A DNA stretch of 64,000 bases, taken from assembly GCA_945910005.1 (NCBI GenBank), contig CAMDTW010000641.1, forward strand, positions 1,431,001-1,495,000, written 5' to 3'. A model generated the notes under the pieces. That model ran no database searches. It saw only the letters and a list, made by a program, of their open reading frames with translations, and had not been told where the DNA came from. Origin of the DNA: Isoperla grammatica. Taxonomy: Eukaryota > Arthropoda > Insecta > Plecoptera > Perlodidae. The position numbers were made by a program, and so were the translations under genes. Positions 1 through 11,422 of the stretch are shown in pieces (position 1 is the stretch's first letter; each line of letters opens with the position of its first letter).

Positions 1-37
1 TTGCTTGTGACGGTGACTGTACTTGATAAACCCTGCG

Positions 38-54
38 CTATGTCAGTGACATAG
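38..54. other. 17-bp palindrome in the monomer (dyad 1)
   Basis: CTATGTCA and TGACATAG are exact reverse complements around a central G at 46, giving 8-bp arms. Most copies in the array have CTAAGTCA on the left, which leaves one mismatch in the arms. The perfect form recurs, for example at 11,460-11,476. Possible roles are a dimeric protein site or cruciform extrusion; the sequence does not show either. Confidence 0.85.
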
Positions 55-62
55 AAGCAACT

Positions 63-90
63 ACATGCAACGTATGAGGACAACGCATGT
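63..90. other. Inverted repeat with 16-nt loop (dyad 2)
   Basis: ACATGC at 63-68 and GCATGT at 85-90 are exact reverse complements separated by 16 nt. The arms are retained in most monomers even though the loop holds some of the most variable positions (CGTATGAGG, CATATCAGG, CATATGAGA). Copies with CTTCATGC lose one pair at the outer end. A hairpin in a transcript or a small cruciform is possible, but six pairs alone are weak. Confidence 0.75.
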
Positions 91-188
91 TTCCTTGCTT
101 GTGACGGTGACTGTACTTGATAAACCTTGCGCTAAGTCAGTGACATAGAAGCCACTTCATGCAACGAATCAGGACAACGCATGTCTCC

Positions 189-270
189 TTGCTTGTGACG
201 GTGACTGTACTTGATAAACCTTTCACAAAGAAGCTACTACATGCAACGTATCAGGACAACGCATGTTTCC
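189..270 (+). repeat. 82-bp short monomer (12-bp deletion), early copy
   Basis: This monomer lacks 12 bp between AACC and the GACATAG equivalent, giving AACCTTTCACAAAG in place of the usual longer run. The more common form reads AACCTTTGACATAG. It is a clear length marker. Other copies lie near 5,937, 8,744, 11,641, 13,133, 14,621, 18,271, 21,547, 23,131, 24,057, 27,319, 28,903, 33,627, 39,061, 44,214 and 50,020. Confidence 0.9.
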
Positions 271-1308
271 TTGCTTGTGACGGTGACTGTACTTGATAAA
301 CCTTGCGCTAACTCAGTGACATAGAAGCCACTACATGCAACGTATGAGGACAACGCTTGTTTCCTTGCTTGTGACGGTGACTGTACTTGATAAACCCTGC
401 GCTAAGTCAGTGACATGATAGCCACTACATGCAACGTATGAGGACAACGCATGTTTCCTTGCTTGTGACGGTAACTGTACTTGATAAACCCTGCGTAAGT
501 CAGTGACATAGAAGCCACTACATGCATCATATCAGGACAACGCATGTTTTCTCGCTTGTGACGGTGATTGTACTTGATAAACCCTGCGCTAAGTCAGTGA
601 CATAGAAGCCACTACATGCAACATATCAGGACAACTCATGTTTCCTCTATTGTGACGGTGACTGTACTTGATTAACCCTGCGCTTAGTCAGTGACATAGA
701 AGCCACTACATGCAACGTATGAGGACAACGCATGTTTCCTTGCTTGTGACGGTGACTGTACTTGATAAACCCTGCAAAAGTCAGTGACATAGAAGCCACT
801 ACATGCAACGTATCAGGACAACGCATGTTTCCTCGCTTCTGACGGTGACTGTACTTGATAAACCCTGCGCTAAGTCAGTGACATAGAAGCCACTTCATGC
901 AACATATCAGGACAACGCATGTTTTCTCTATTGTGACGGTGACTGTACTTGATAAACCCTGCGCTAAGTCAGTGACATGAAAGCCAGTTCATACAACATT
1001 TCAGGACAACGCATGTTCCCTTGCTTGTGACGGTGACTGTACTTGAAAAACCCTGCGCTAAGTCAGTGACATAGAAGCCACTACATGCAACGTATCAGAA
1101 CAACGCATGTTTCCTTGCTTGTGACGGTGACTGTACTTTACAAACTTTGCGCTAAGTCAGTGACATAGAAGCCACTACATGCAACGTATGAGGACAACGC
1201 ATGTTTTCTTGCTTGTGACGGTGACTGGACTTGATAAACCCTGCGCTAAGTCAGTGACATAGAAGCCACTACATTCAACATATCAGGACAACGCATGTTT
1301 CCTTGCTT

Positions 1309-1319
1309 GTGACGGTCAC
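1309..1319. other. Variant dyad GTGACGGTCAC
   Basis: In a recurrent variant the usual GTGACGGTGAC becomes GTGACGGTCAC, turning a direct repeat of GTGAC into a perfect 11-bp palindrome with a central G. It recurs at the same ordinal place in related blocks (for example near 11,150, 14,225, 17,785, 22,645, 28,415, 29,995, 34,725 and 40,155), so it is mainly a block marker. Confidence 0.7.
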
Positions 1320-2844
1320 TGTACTTGATAAACCCTGCGCTTAGTCAGTGACATGAAAGCCACTACATGGAACGTATGAGGACAACGCATGTTTCCTTGC
1401 TTGTGACGGTGACTGTACTTGATAAACCCTGCGCTATGTCAGTGACATGAAAGCCACTACATGCAACATATCAGGACAACGCATGTTTCCTTGCTTGTGA
1501 CGGTGACTTTACTTGATAAACCCTGCGCTGAGTCAGTGACATAGAAGCCACTACATGCAACATATCAGGACCACGCATGTTTCCTTGCTTGTGACGGTCA
1601 CTGTACTTGATAAACCCTGCGCTATTTCAGTGACATGAAAGCCACTACATGCAACATATCAGGACAACGCATGTTTCCTCGCTTGTGACGGTGACTGTAC
1701 ATGATAAACCCTGCGCTAAGTCAGTGACATAAAAGCCATTACATGCAACATATCAGGACAACGCATGTTTCCTTGCTTGTGACGGTCACTGTACTTGATA
1801 AACCCTGCGCTAAGTCAGTGACATTAAAGCCACTACATGCAACATATCAGGACAACGCATGTTTCCTTGCTTGTGACGGTGACTGTACTTAATAAAACCC
1901 TGCGCTAAGTCAGTGACATAGAAGCTACTACATGCAACGTATGAGGACAACGCATGTTTCCTTGATTGTGACCTTGACTGTACTTGATAAACCCTGCGCT
2001 AAGTCAGTGACATGAAAGCCACTACATGCAACGTATGAGGACAACGCATGTTTCCTTGCTTGTGACGGTGACTGTACTTGATAAACCCTGCGCTAAGTCA
2101 GTGACATAGAAGCCACTACATGCAACATATCAGGACTACTCATGTTTCCTTGCTTGTGACGGTCACTGTACTTGATAAACCCTGCGCTAAGTCAGTGACA
2201 TGAAAGCCACTACATGCAACGTATGAGGACAACGCATGTTTCCTTGCTTGTGACGGTGACGTTACTTGATAAACCCTGCGCTAAGTCAGTGACATGAAAG
2301 CCACTACATGCAACGTATCAGGACATTGCATGTTTTCTTGCTTGTGACGGTGACTGTACTTGATAAACCCTGCGCTAAGTCAGTGACATAGAAGCCACTA
2401 CATGCAACGTATGAGGACAACGCATGTTTCCTTGCTTGTGACGGTGACTGTACTTGATAAACCCTGCGCTAAGTCAGTGACATAGAAGCCACTACATGCA
2501 ACGTATGAGGACAACGCATGTTTCCTTGCTTGTGACGGTGACTGTACTTGACAAACCCTGCGCTAAGTCCGTGACATAGAAGCCACTATATGCAACTTAT
2601 GAGGACAACGCATGTTTCCTTGCTTGTGACGGTGACTGTACTTGATAAACCCTGCGCTAAGTCAGTGACATGAAAGCCACTTCATGCAACATATCAGGAC
2701 AACGCATGTTTCCTTGCTTGTGACGTTGACTGTACTTGATAAACCCTGCGCTAAGTCAGTGACATAGAAGCCACTACATGCAACATATCAGGACAACGCA
2801 TGTTTCCTTGCTTGTGACGGTGACTGTACTTGATAAACCCTGCG

Positions 2845-2861
2845 CTAAGTCAGTGACTTAG
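2845..2861. other. Alternative perfect form of dyad 1
   Basis: Here the left arm is the common CTAAGTCA but the right arm has changed to TGACTTAG, so the 17-bp palindrome is perfect again with the opposite base pair at the variable position. The same TGACTTAG variant recurs at the equivalent place in related blocks, for example near 9,680 and 31,530, so part of its frequency reflects copying rather than independent mutation. Confidence 0.8.
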
Positions 2862-3399
2862 AAGCCACTACATGCAACATATCAGGACAACGCATGTTTC
2901 CTTGCTTGTGACGGTGACTGTACTTGATAAACCCTGCGCTAAGTCAGTGACATAGAAGCCACTACATGCAACATATCAGGACAACGCATGTTTCCTTGCT
3001 TGTGACGGTGACTGTACTTGATAAACCCTGCGCTATGTCAATGACATAGAAGCCACTGCATGCAACGTATGACAACGCATGTTTCTTTGCTTGTGACGGT
3101 GACTGTACTTGATAAACCATGCGCTAAGTCAGTGACATAGAAGCCACTACATGCAACATATCAGGACAACGCATGTTTCCTTGCTTGTGACGGTGACTGT
3201 ACTTGATAAACCCTGCGCTAAGTCAGTGACATAGAAGCCACTACATGCAACATATCAGGACAACGCATGTTTCCCTGCTTGTGACGGTGACTGTACTCGA
3301 TAAACCTTGCGCTTAGTCAGTAACATGAAGGCCACCTTATGCAACATATCAGGACAACGCATGTTTCGTTGCTTGTGACGGTGACTGTACTTGATAAAC

Positions 3400-6300
3400 C
3401 CTGCGCTAAGTCAGTGACATGAGAGCCACTTCATGCAACATATGAGAACAACGCATGTTTCCTCGCTTGTGACGGTGACTGTACTTGATAAACCCTGCGC
3501 TAAGTAAGAAAGATGAAAGCCACTTCATGCAACATATGAGAACAACGCATGTTTCCTCGCTTGTGAAGGTGACTGTTCTTGATAAACCCTGCGCTAAGTC
3601 AGTGACATAGAAGCCACTACATGCAACATATGAGGACAACGCATGTTTCCTCGCTTGTGACGGTGACTGTACTTGATAAACCCTGCGCTAAGTCAGTGAC
3701 ATAGAAGCCACTACATGCAACATATCAGGACAACGCATGTTTCCTTGCTTGTGACGGTGACTGTACTTGATAAACCCTGCGCTAAGTCAGTGTTATAGAA
3801 GCCACTTCATGCAATATATGAGGACAACGCATGTTTCCTATATTGTGACGGTAACTGTACTTGATAAACCCTGCGCTATGTCAGTGACATGAAAGCCACT
3901 ACATGCAACATATCAGGTCAACGCATGTTTCCTCGCTTGAGACGGTGACTTTACTCGATAAACCCTGCGCTAAGTCAGTGACATAGAAGCCACTACATGC
4001 AACGTATCAGGACAACGCATGTTTCCTTGCTTGTGACGGTGACTGTACTCGATAAACCCTGTGCTAAGTCAGTGACATAGAAGCCACAACATGCAACGTA
4101 TCAGGACACAGCATGTTTAATTGCTTGTGACGGTGACTGTACTTGATAAACCCTGCGCTAAGTCAGTGACATGAAAGCTACTACATGCAACATATGAGGA
4201 CAACGCATGTTTCCTCGCTTGTGACGGTGACTGTACTTGATAAACCCTGAGCTAAGTCAGTGACATGAAAGCCACTACATGCAACATATCAGAACAACGC
4301 ATGTTTCCTCGCTTGTGACGGTGACTGTACTTGATAAACCTTGCGCTAAGTCAGTGACATGAAGGCCACTACATGCAACATATCAGGACAACGCATGTTT
4401 CCTTGCTTGTGACGGTGACTGTACTTGATAAACCCTGCGCTTAGTCAGTGACATAGAAGCCACTACATGCAACATATCAGGACAACGCATGTTTCGTTGC
4501 TTGTGACGGTGACTGTACTTGATAAACCCTGCGCTAAGTCAGTGACATGAAAGCCACTTCATGCAACATATCAGGACAACGCATGTTTCCTTGCTTGTGA
4601 CGGTGACTGTACTTGATAAACCCTGCGCTTAGTCAGTGACATAGAAGCCACTACATGCAACATATCAGGACAACGCATGTTTCGTTGCTTGTGACGGTGA
4701 CTGTACTTGATAAACCCTGCGCTAAGTCAGTGACATGAAAGCCACTTCATGCAACATATGAGAACAACGGATGTTTACTCGCTTGTGACGGTGACTGTAC
4801 TTGATAAACCTTGCGCTAAGTCAGTGACATGAAAGCCACTTCATGCAACATTACAGAACAACGCATGTTTCCGCGCTTGTGAAGGTGACTGTACTTGATA
4901 AACCCTGCGCTAAGTCAGTGACATAGAAGCCACTACATGCAACGTATGAGGACAACGCATGTTTCCTCGCTTGTGACGATGACTGTACTTGATAAACCCT
5001 GCGCTAAGTCAGTGACATGAAAGCCACTTCATGCAACATATGAGAACAACGAATGTTTCCTCGCTTGTGAAGGTGACTGTACTTGATAAACCCGGCGCTA
5101 AGTCAGTGACATGAAAGCCACTTCATGCAACATATGAGGACAACTCATGTTTCCTCACTTGTGAAGGTGACTGTACTTAATAAACCCTGCACTTAGTCAG
5201 TGACATAGAAGCCACTACATGCAACGTATGATGACAACGCATGTTTCCTAGCTTGTGACGGTGACTGTTCTTGATAAACTCTGCGCTAAGTCAGTGACAT
5301 AGAAGCCACTACATGCAACATATCAGGACAACGCATGTTTCCTCGCTTGTGACGGTGACTGTACTTGATAAACCATGCGCTAAGTCAGTGACATAGAAGC
5401 TACTTCATGCAACATTGAGGACAACGCATGTTTCCTCTATTGTGACGGTGACTGTATTTGATAAACCCTGCGCTATGTCAGTGACATGAAAGCCACTACA
5501 TGCAACATATCAGGACAACGCATGTTTTCTCGCTTGGGACGGTGACTGTACTTTATAAACCCTGCGCTATGTCAGTGACATGAAAGCCACTACATGCAAC
5601 ATATCAGGACAACGCATGTTTCCTCGCTTGTGACGGTGACTGTACTTGATAAACCCTGCGCTAAGTCAGTGACATAAAAGCCACTACATGCAACATATCA
5701 GGACAACGCATGTTTCCTTGCTTGTGACGGTGACTGTACTTGATAAACCCTGCGCTAAGGCAGTGACATGAAAGCCACTACATGCAACGTATGAGGCCAA
5801 CGCATGTTTCCTTGCTTGTGACGGTGACTGTACTTGATAAACCTTGCGCTAAGTCAGTGACATAGAAGCCACTTCATGCAACGTATCAGGACAACGCATG
5901 TCTCCTTGCTTGTGACGGTGACTGTACTTGATAAACCTTTGACATAGAAGCCACTACATGCAACGTATCAGGATAACGCATGTTTCCTTGCTTGAGACGG
6001 TGACTGTACTTAATAAACCTTGCGCTAAGTCAGTGACATAGAAGCCACTCCATGCAACGTATGAGGACAACGCATGTTTCCTTGCTTGTGACGGTGACTG
6101 TACTTAATAAACCCTGCGCTAAGTCAGTGACATGAAAGCCACTACATGCAACGTATGAGGACAACGCATGTTTCCTTGCTTGTGACGTTGACTGTACTTG
6201 ATAAACCCTGCGCTAAGTCAGTGACATAGAAGCCACTACATGCAACATATCAGGACAACGCATGTTTCCTTGCTTGTGACGGTGACTGTACTTGATAAAC
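3400..6300 (+). repeat. Module B, tandem copy 1 (about 2.9 kb)
   Basis: This block of about 31 monomers opens with the unusual GTAAGAAAGATG variant (3,505 region) and GTGAAGGTGAC monomers and closes with an 82-bp monomer near 5,937. It matches the next 2.8 kb at offset 2,901 near the left end and 2,807 near the right end. Copy 1 carries two extra monomers near 4,550-4,740 (repeated GTTTCGTTGC copies); copy 2 carries one extra near 8,000. Boundaries are uncertain by about one monomer. Confidence 0.83.
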
Positions 6301-9050
6301 CCTGCGCTAAGTAAGAAAGATGAAAGCCACTTCATGCAACATATTAGGACAACGCATGTTTCCTCGCTTGTGACGGTGACTGTACTTGATAAACCCTGCG
6401 CTAAGTAAGAAAGATGAAAGCCACTTCATGCAACATATGAGAACAACGCATGTTTCCTCGCTTGTGAAGGTGACTGTTCTTGATAAACCCTGCGCTAAGT
6501 CAGTGACATAGAAGCCACTACATGCAACATATGAGGACAACGGATGTTTCCTCGCTTGTGACGGTGACTGTACTTGATAAACCCTGCGCTAAGTCAGTGA
6601 CATAGAAGCCACTACATGCAACATATCAGGACAACGCATGTTTCCTTGCTTGTGACGGTGACTGTACTTGATAAACCCTGCGCTAAGGCAGTGACATAGA
6701 AGCCACTTCATGCAATATATGAGGACAACGCATGTTTCCTATATTGTGACGGTAACTGTACTTGATAAACCCTGCGCTATGTCAGTGACATGAAAGCCAC
6801 TACATGCAACATATCAGGACAACGCATGTTTCCTCGCTTGAGACGGTGACTGTACTCGATAAACCCTGCGCTAAGTCAGTGACATAGAAGCCACTACATG
6901 CAACGTATCAGGACAACGCATGTTTCCTTGCTTGTGACGGTGACTGTACTCGATAAACCCTGTGCTAAGTCAGTGACATAGAAGCCACAACATGCAACGT
7001 ATCAGGACACAGCATGTTTACTTGCTTGTGACGGTGACTGTACTTGATAAACCCTGCGCTAAGTCAGTGACATGAAAGCTACTACATGCAACATATGACG
7101 ACAACGCATGTTTCCTCGCTTGTGACGGTGACTGTACTTGATAAACCCTGAGCTAAGTCAGTGACATGAAAGCAACTACATGCAACATATCAGAACAACG
7201 CATGTTTCCTCGCTTGTGACGGTGACTGTACTAGATAAACCTTGCGCTTAGTCAGTGACATGAAGGCCACTACATGCAACATATCAGGACAACGCATGTT
7301 TCCTTGCTTGTGACGGTGACTGTACTTGATAAACCCTGCGCTTAGTCAGTGACATAGAAGCCACTACATGCAACATATCAGGACAACGCATGTTTCGTTG
7401 CTTGTGACGGTGACTGTACTTGATAAACCCTGCGCTAAGTCAGTGACATGAAAGCCACTTCATGCAACATATGAGAACAACGGATGTTTACTCGCTTGTG
7501 ACGGTGACTGTACTTGATAAACCCTGCGCTAAGTCAGTGACATGAAAGCCACTTCATGCAACATTACAGAACAACGCATGTTTCCGCGCTTGTGAAGGTG
7601 ACTGTACTTGATAAACCCTGCGCTAAGTCAGTGACATAGAAGCCACTACATGCAACGTATGAGGACAACGCATGTTACCTCGCTTGTGACGATGACTGTA
7701 CTTGATAAACCCTGCGCTTAGTCAGTGACATGAAAGCCACTTCATGCAACATATGAGAACAACGCATGTTTCCTCGCTTGTGAAGGTGACTGTACTTGAT
7801 AAACCCTGCGCTAAGTCAGTGACATGCAAGCCACTTCATGCAACATATGAGGACAACTCATGTTTCTTCACTTGTGAAGGTGACTGTACTTAATAAACCC
7901 TGCACTTAGTCAGTGACATAGAAGCCACTACATGCAACGTATGAGGACAACGCATGTTTCCTCGCTTGTGACGGTGACTGTACTTGATAAACCCTGCGCT
8001 AGATCAGTGACATAGAAGCCACTACATGCAACGTATGAGGACAACGCATGTTTCCTTGCTTGTGACGGTGACTGTTCTTGATAAACTCTGCGCTAGATCA
8101 GTGACATAGAAGCCACTACATGCAACATATCAGGACAACGCATGTTTCCTCGCTTGTGACGGTGACTGTACTTGATAAACCATGCGCTAAGTCAGTGACA
8201 TAGAAGCCACTTCATGCAACATTGAGGACAACGCATGTTTCCTCTATTGTGACGGTGACTGTATTTGATAAACCCTGCGCTATGTCAGTGACATGAAAGC
8301 CACTACATGCAACATATCAGGACAACGCATGTTTTCTCGCTTGGGACGGTGACTGTACTTTATAAACCCTGCGCTATGTCAGTGACATGAAAGCCACTAC
8401 ATGCAACATATCAGGACAACGCATGTTTCCTCGCTTGTGACGGTGACTGTACTTGATAAACCCTGCGCTAAGTCAGTGACATAGAAGCCACTACATGCAA
8501 CATATCAGGACAACGCATGTTTCCTTGCTTGTGACGGTGACTGTACTTGATAAACCCTGCGCTAAGGCAGTGACATGAAAGCCACTACATGCAACGTATG
8601 AGGCCAACGCATGTTTCCTTGCTTGTGACGGTGACTGTACTTGATAAACCTTGCGCTAAGTCAGTGACATATAAGCCACTTCATGCAACGTATCAGGACA
8701 ACGCATTTCTCCTTGCTTGTGACGGTGACTGTACTTGATAAACCTTTGACATAGAAGCCACTACATGCAACGTATCAGGATAACGCATGTTTCCTTGCTT
8801 GTGACGGTGACTGTACTTGATAAACCTTGCGCTAAGTCAGTGACATAGAAGCCACTCCATGCAACGTATGAGGACAACGCATGTTTCCTTGCTTGTGACG
8901 GTGACTGTACTTAATAAACCCTGCGCTAAATCAGTGACATGAAAGCCACTACATGCAACGTATGAGGACAACGCATGTTTCCTTGCTTGTGACGGTGACT
9001 GTACTTGATAAACCCTGCGCTAAGTCAGTGACATAGAAACCACTACATGC
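6301..9050 (+). repeat. Module B, tandem copy 2 (about 2.8 kb)
   Basis: A direct repeat of the preceding block, with the same order of GTAAGAAAGATG, GTGAAGG, TATATTGTGACGG, ACACAGCATG, CATTACAG, CATTGAGG, TTGGGACGG and 82-bp markers. It differs by a net loss of one monomer and scattered substitutions. From about 9,045 it runs into a block of a different type (AAACCACTAC, CAAGGCATG) also found at 13.4, 17.0, 21.8, 27.6, 44.5 and 50.3 kb. Confidence 0.82.
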
Positions 9051-11422
9051 AACATATCAGGACAAGGCATGTTTTCTCGCTTGTGACGGTGATTGTACTT
9101 GATAAACCCTGCGCTAAGTCAGTGACATAGAAGCCACTACATGCAACATATCAGGACAACTCATGTTTCCTCTATTGTGACGGTGACTGTACTTGATTAA
9201 CCCTGCGCTAAGTCAGTGACATAGAAGCCACTACATGCAACGTATGAGGACAACGCATGTTTCCTTGCTTGTGACAATGACTGTACTTGATAAACCCTGC
9301 AAAAGGCAGTGACATAGAAGCCACTACATGCAACGTATCAGGACAACGCATGTTTCTTCGCTTCTGACGGTGACTGTACTTGATAAACCTTGCGCTAAGT
9401 CAGTGACATAGAAGCCACTTCATGCAACATATCAGGACAACGCATGTTTTCTCTATTGTGACGGTGACTGTACTTGATAAACCCTGCGCTAAGTCAGTGA
9501 CATGAAAGCCACTTCATGCAACATATCAGGACAACGCATATTTCCTTGCTTGTGACGTTGACTGTACTTGATAAACCCTGCGCTAAGTCAGTGACATAGA
9601 AGCCACTACATGCAACATATCAGGACAACGCATGTTTCCTTGCTTGTGACGGTGACTGTACTTGATAAACCCTGCGCTAAGTCAGTGACTTAGAAGCCAC
9701 TACATGCAACATAATAGGACAACGCATTTTTCCTTGCTTGTGACGGTGACTGTACTTGATAAACCCTGCGCTAAGTCAGTGACATAGAAGCCACTACATG
9801 CAACATATCAGGACAACGCATGTTTCCTTGCTTGTGACGGTGACTGTACTTGATAAACCCTGCGCTATGTCAATGACATAGAAGCCACTACATGCAACGT
9901 ATGACAACGCATGTTTCTTTGCTTGTGACGGTGACTGTACTTGATAAACCATGCGCTAAGTCAGTGACATAGAAGCCACTACATGCAACATATCAGGACA
10001 ACGCATGTTTCCTTGCTTGTGACGGTGACTGTACTTGACAAACCTTGCGCTAAGTCAGTGACATAGAAGCCACTACATGCAACAAATGAGGACAACGCAT
10101 GTTTCCTCTATTGTGACGGTGACTGTTCTTGATAAACCCTGCGCTAAGTCAGTGACGTAGAAGCCACTACATGCAACGTATGAGGACAACGCATGTTTCC
10201 TTGCTTGTGACGGTGACTGTACTTGATAAACCCTGCGCTAAGTCAGTGACATAGAAGCCACTACATGCAACGTATGAGGACAACGCATGTTTCCTTGCTT
10301 GTGACGGTGACTGTACTTGATAAACCCTGCGCTAAGTCAGTGACATAGAAGCCACTACATGCACCATATCAGGACAACGCATGTTTCCCTGCTTGTGACG
10401 GTGAATGTACTTGATAAACCTTGCGCTAAGTCAAAGACATGAAGGCCACTTCATTCAACATATCAGGACAACGCATGTTTCCTTGCTTGTGACGGTGACT
10501 GTACTTGATAAACCCTGCGGTTAGTCAGTGACCTAGAAGCCACTACATGCAACATATCAGGACAACGCATGTTTCGTTGCTTGTGACGGTGACTGAACTT
10601 GATAAACCCGGCGCTAAGTCAGTGACATGAAAGCCACTTCATGCAACATATGAGAACAACGCATGTTTCCTCGCTTGTGACGGGGACTGTACTTGATAAA
10701 CGCTGCGCTAAGTCACTGACATGAAAGCCACTACATGCAACATATCAGGACAACGCATGTTTCCTTGCTTGTGCCGGTGACTGTACTTGATAAACCCTGC
10801 GCTGAGTCAGTGACATGAAAGCCACTTCATGCAACATGTGAGAACAACGCATGTTTCCTCGCTTGTGACGGTGACTGTACTTGATAAACGCTGCGCTAAG
10901 TCAGTGACATGAAAGCCACTTCATGCAACATATGAGAACAACGCATGTTTCCTCGCTTGTGAAGGTGACTGTACTTGATAAACCCTGCGCTAAGTCAGTG
11001 ACATAGAAGCCACTACATGCAACGTATGAGGACAACGCATGTTTTCTTGCTTGTGACGGTGACTGGACTTGATAAACCCTGCGCTAAGTCAGTGACATAG
11101 AAGCCACTACATTCAACATATCAGGACAACGCATGTTTCCTTGCTTGTGACGGTCACTGTACTTGATAAACCCTGCGCTAAGTCAGTGACATGAAAGCCA
11201 CTACATGTAACGTATGAGGACAACGCATGTTTCCTTGCTTGTGACGGTGACTGTACTTGATAAACCCTGCGCTATGTCAGTGACAAGAAAGCAACTACAT
11301 GCAACATATCAGGACAACGCATGTTTCCTTGCTTGTGACGGTGACTTTACTTGATAAACCCTGCGCTGAGTCAGTGATATAGAAGCCACTACATGCAACA
11401 TATCAGGACAACGCATGTTTCC
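9051..11422 (+). repeat. Satellite between module B pair and truncated module A
   Basis: About 25 ordinary monomers with no gene. The first part (9.05-9.55 kb) carries the CAAGGCATG, CTCTATT, CTGCAAAAG and TTCTGACGG markers in the same order as module A. From about 9.55 to 9.92 kb it follows the end of module A (GACGTTGAC, GACTTAG, GTATGACAACG near 9,899). After that it contains GAGAACAACG monomers that resemble 32.4-33.0 kb and 46.1-46.4 kb. Confidence 0.75.

Larger units (their letters stand above)
1..94 (+). repeat. Representative 94-bp monomer
   Basis: This first copy defines the repeat phase used here; the next copy starts at 95 with TTGCTTGTGAC. A consensus-like copy has 44 G or C bases of 94 and four CpGs (GACGG, TGCGC, AACGT, AACGC). 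It contains three GTGAC words (7-11, 13-17, 46-50), a palindrome at 38-54, an inverted repeat at 63-90 and a direct CAACG repeat (68-72 and 81-85). It has one GTAC, one GCGC and two CATG sites, so enzymes that cut these would give a 94-bp ladder. The length is not a multiple of three, which argues against a coding repeat. Confidence 0.95.
1..3390 (+). repeat. Higher-order module A, copy 1 (left end open)
   Basis: This is an ordered string of about 36 marked monomers. The markers include the 82-bp monomer (189-270), GCGTAAG near 494, CTGCAAAAG near 772, CATTCAAC near 1,274, CATGGAAC near 1,367, TGACCTTGAC near 1,970, GGACTACTC near 2,133, GACATTGC near 2,322, AAGTCCGTGAC near 2,565 and GTATGACAACG at 3,067. 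The same order, with no net length change, recurs at 28,685-31,755 (offset exactly 28,684 at both ends). The true left edge lies outside the window and the right edge is approximate. Confidence 0.88.

Noticed and set aside
1..94. Internal shorter period within the monomer based on three GTGAC words
   Set aside because: The spacings (6 and 33 bp) are unequal and flanking bases do not match, so the 94-bp unit does not resolve into smaller repeats.
1525..1545. TGAGTCA, an AP-1-like site, in GCTGAGTCAG monomers
   Set aside because: It is a single-base variant of dyad 1 found in a minority of monomers that were copied together; a 7-bp match in a repeat is not evidence of a regulatory site.
3406..3639. 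Many recurring minus-strand ORFs of 63-84 codons with near-identical peptides (also near 6.3, 11.6, 19.3, 25.1, 36.6, 43.2, 50.1, 58.1 and 63.1 kb)
   Set aside because: Similarity between them reflects satellite copies, not a protein family. There is no start context, domain, signal peptide or codon bias, and length is set by where repeat variants add or remove stops.
4490..4520. CENP-B box in GTTTCGTTGC-type monomers
   Set aside because: A TTCG core is present in these variants, but the invariant A and the CGGG part of the 17-bp box are not at the required spacing, and most monomers lack TTCG altogether.
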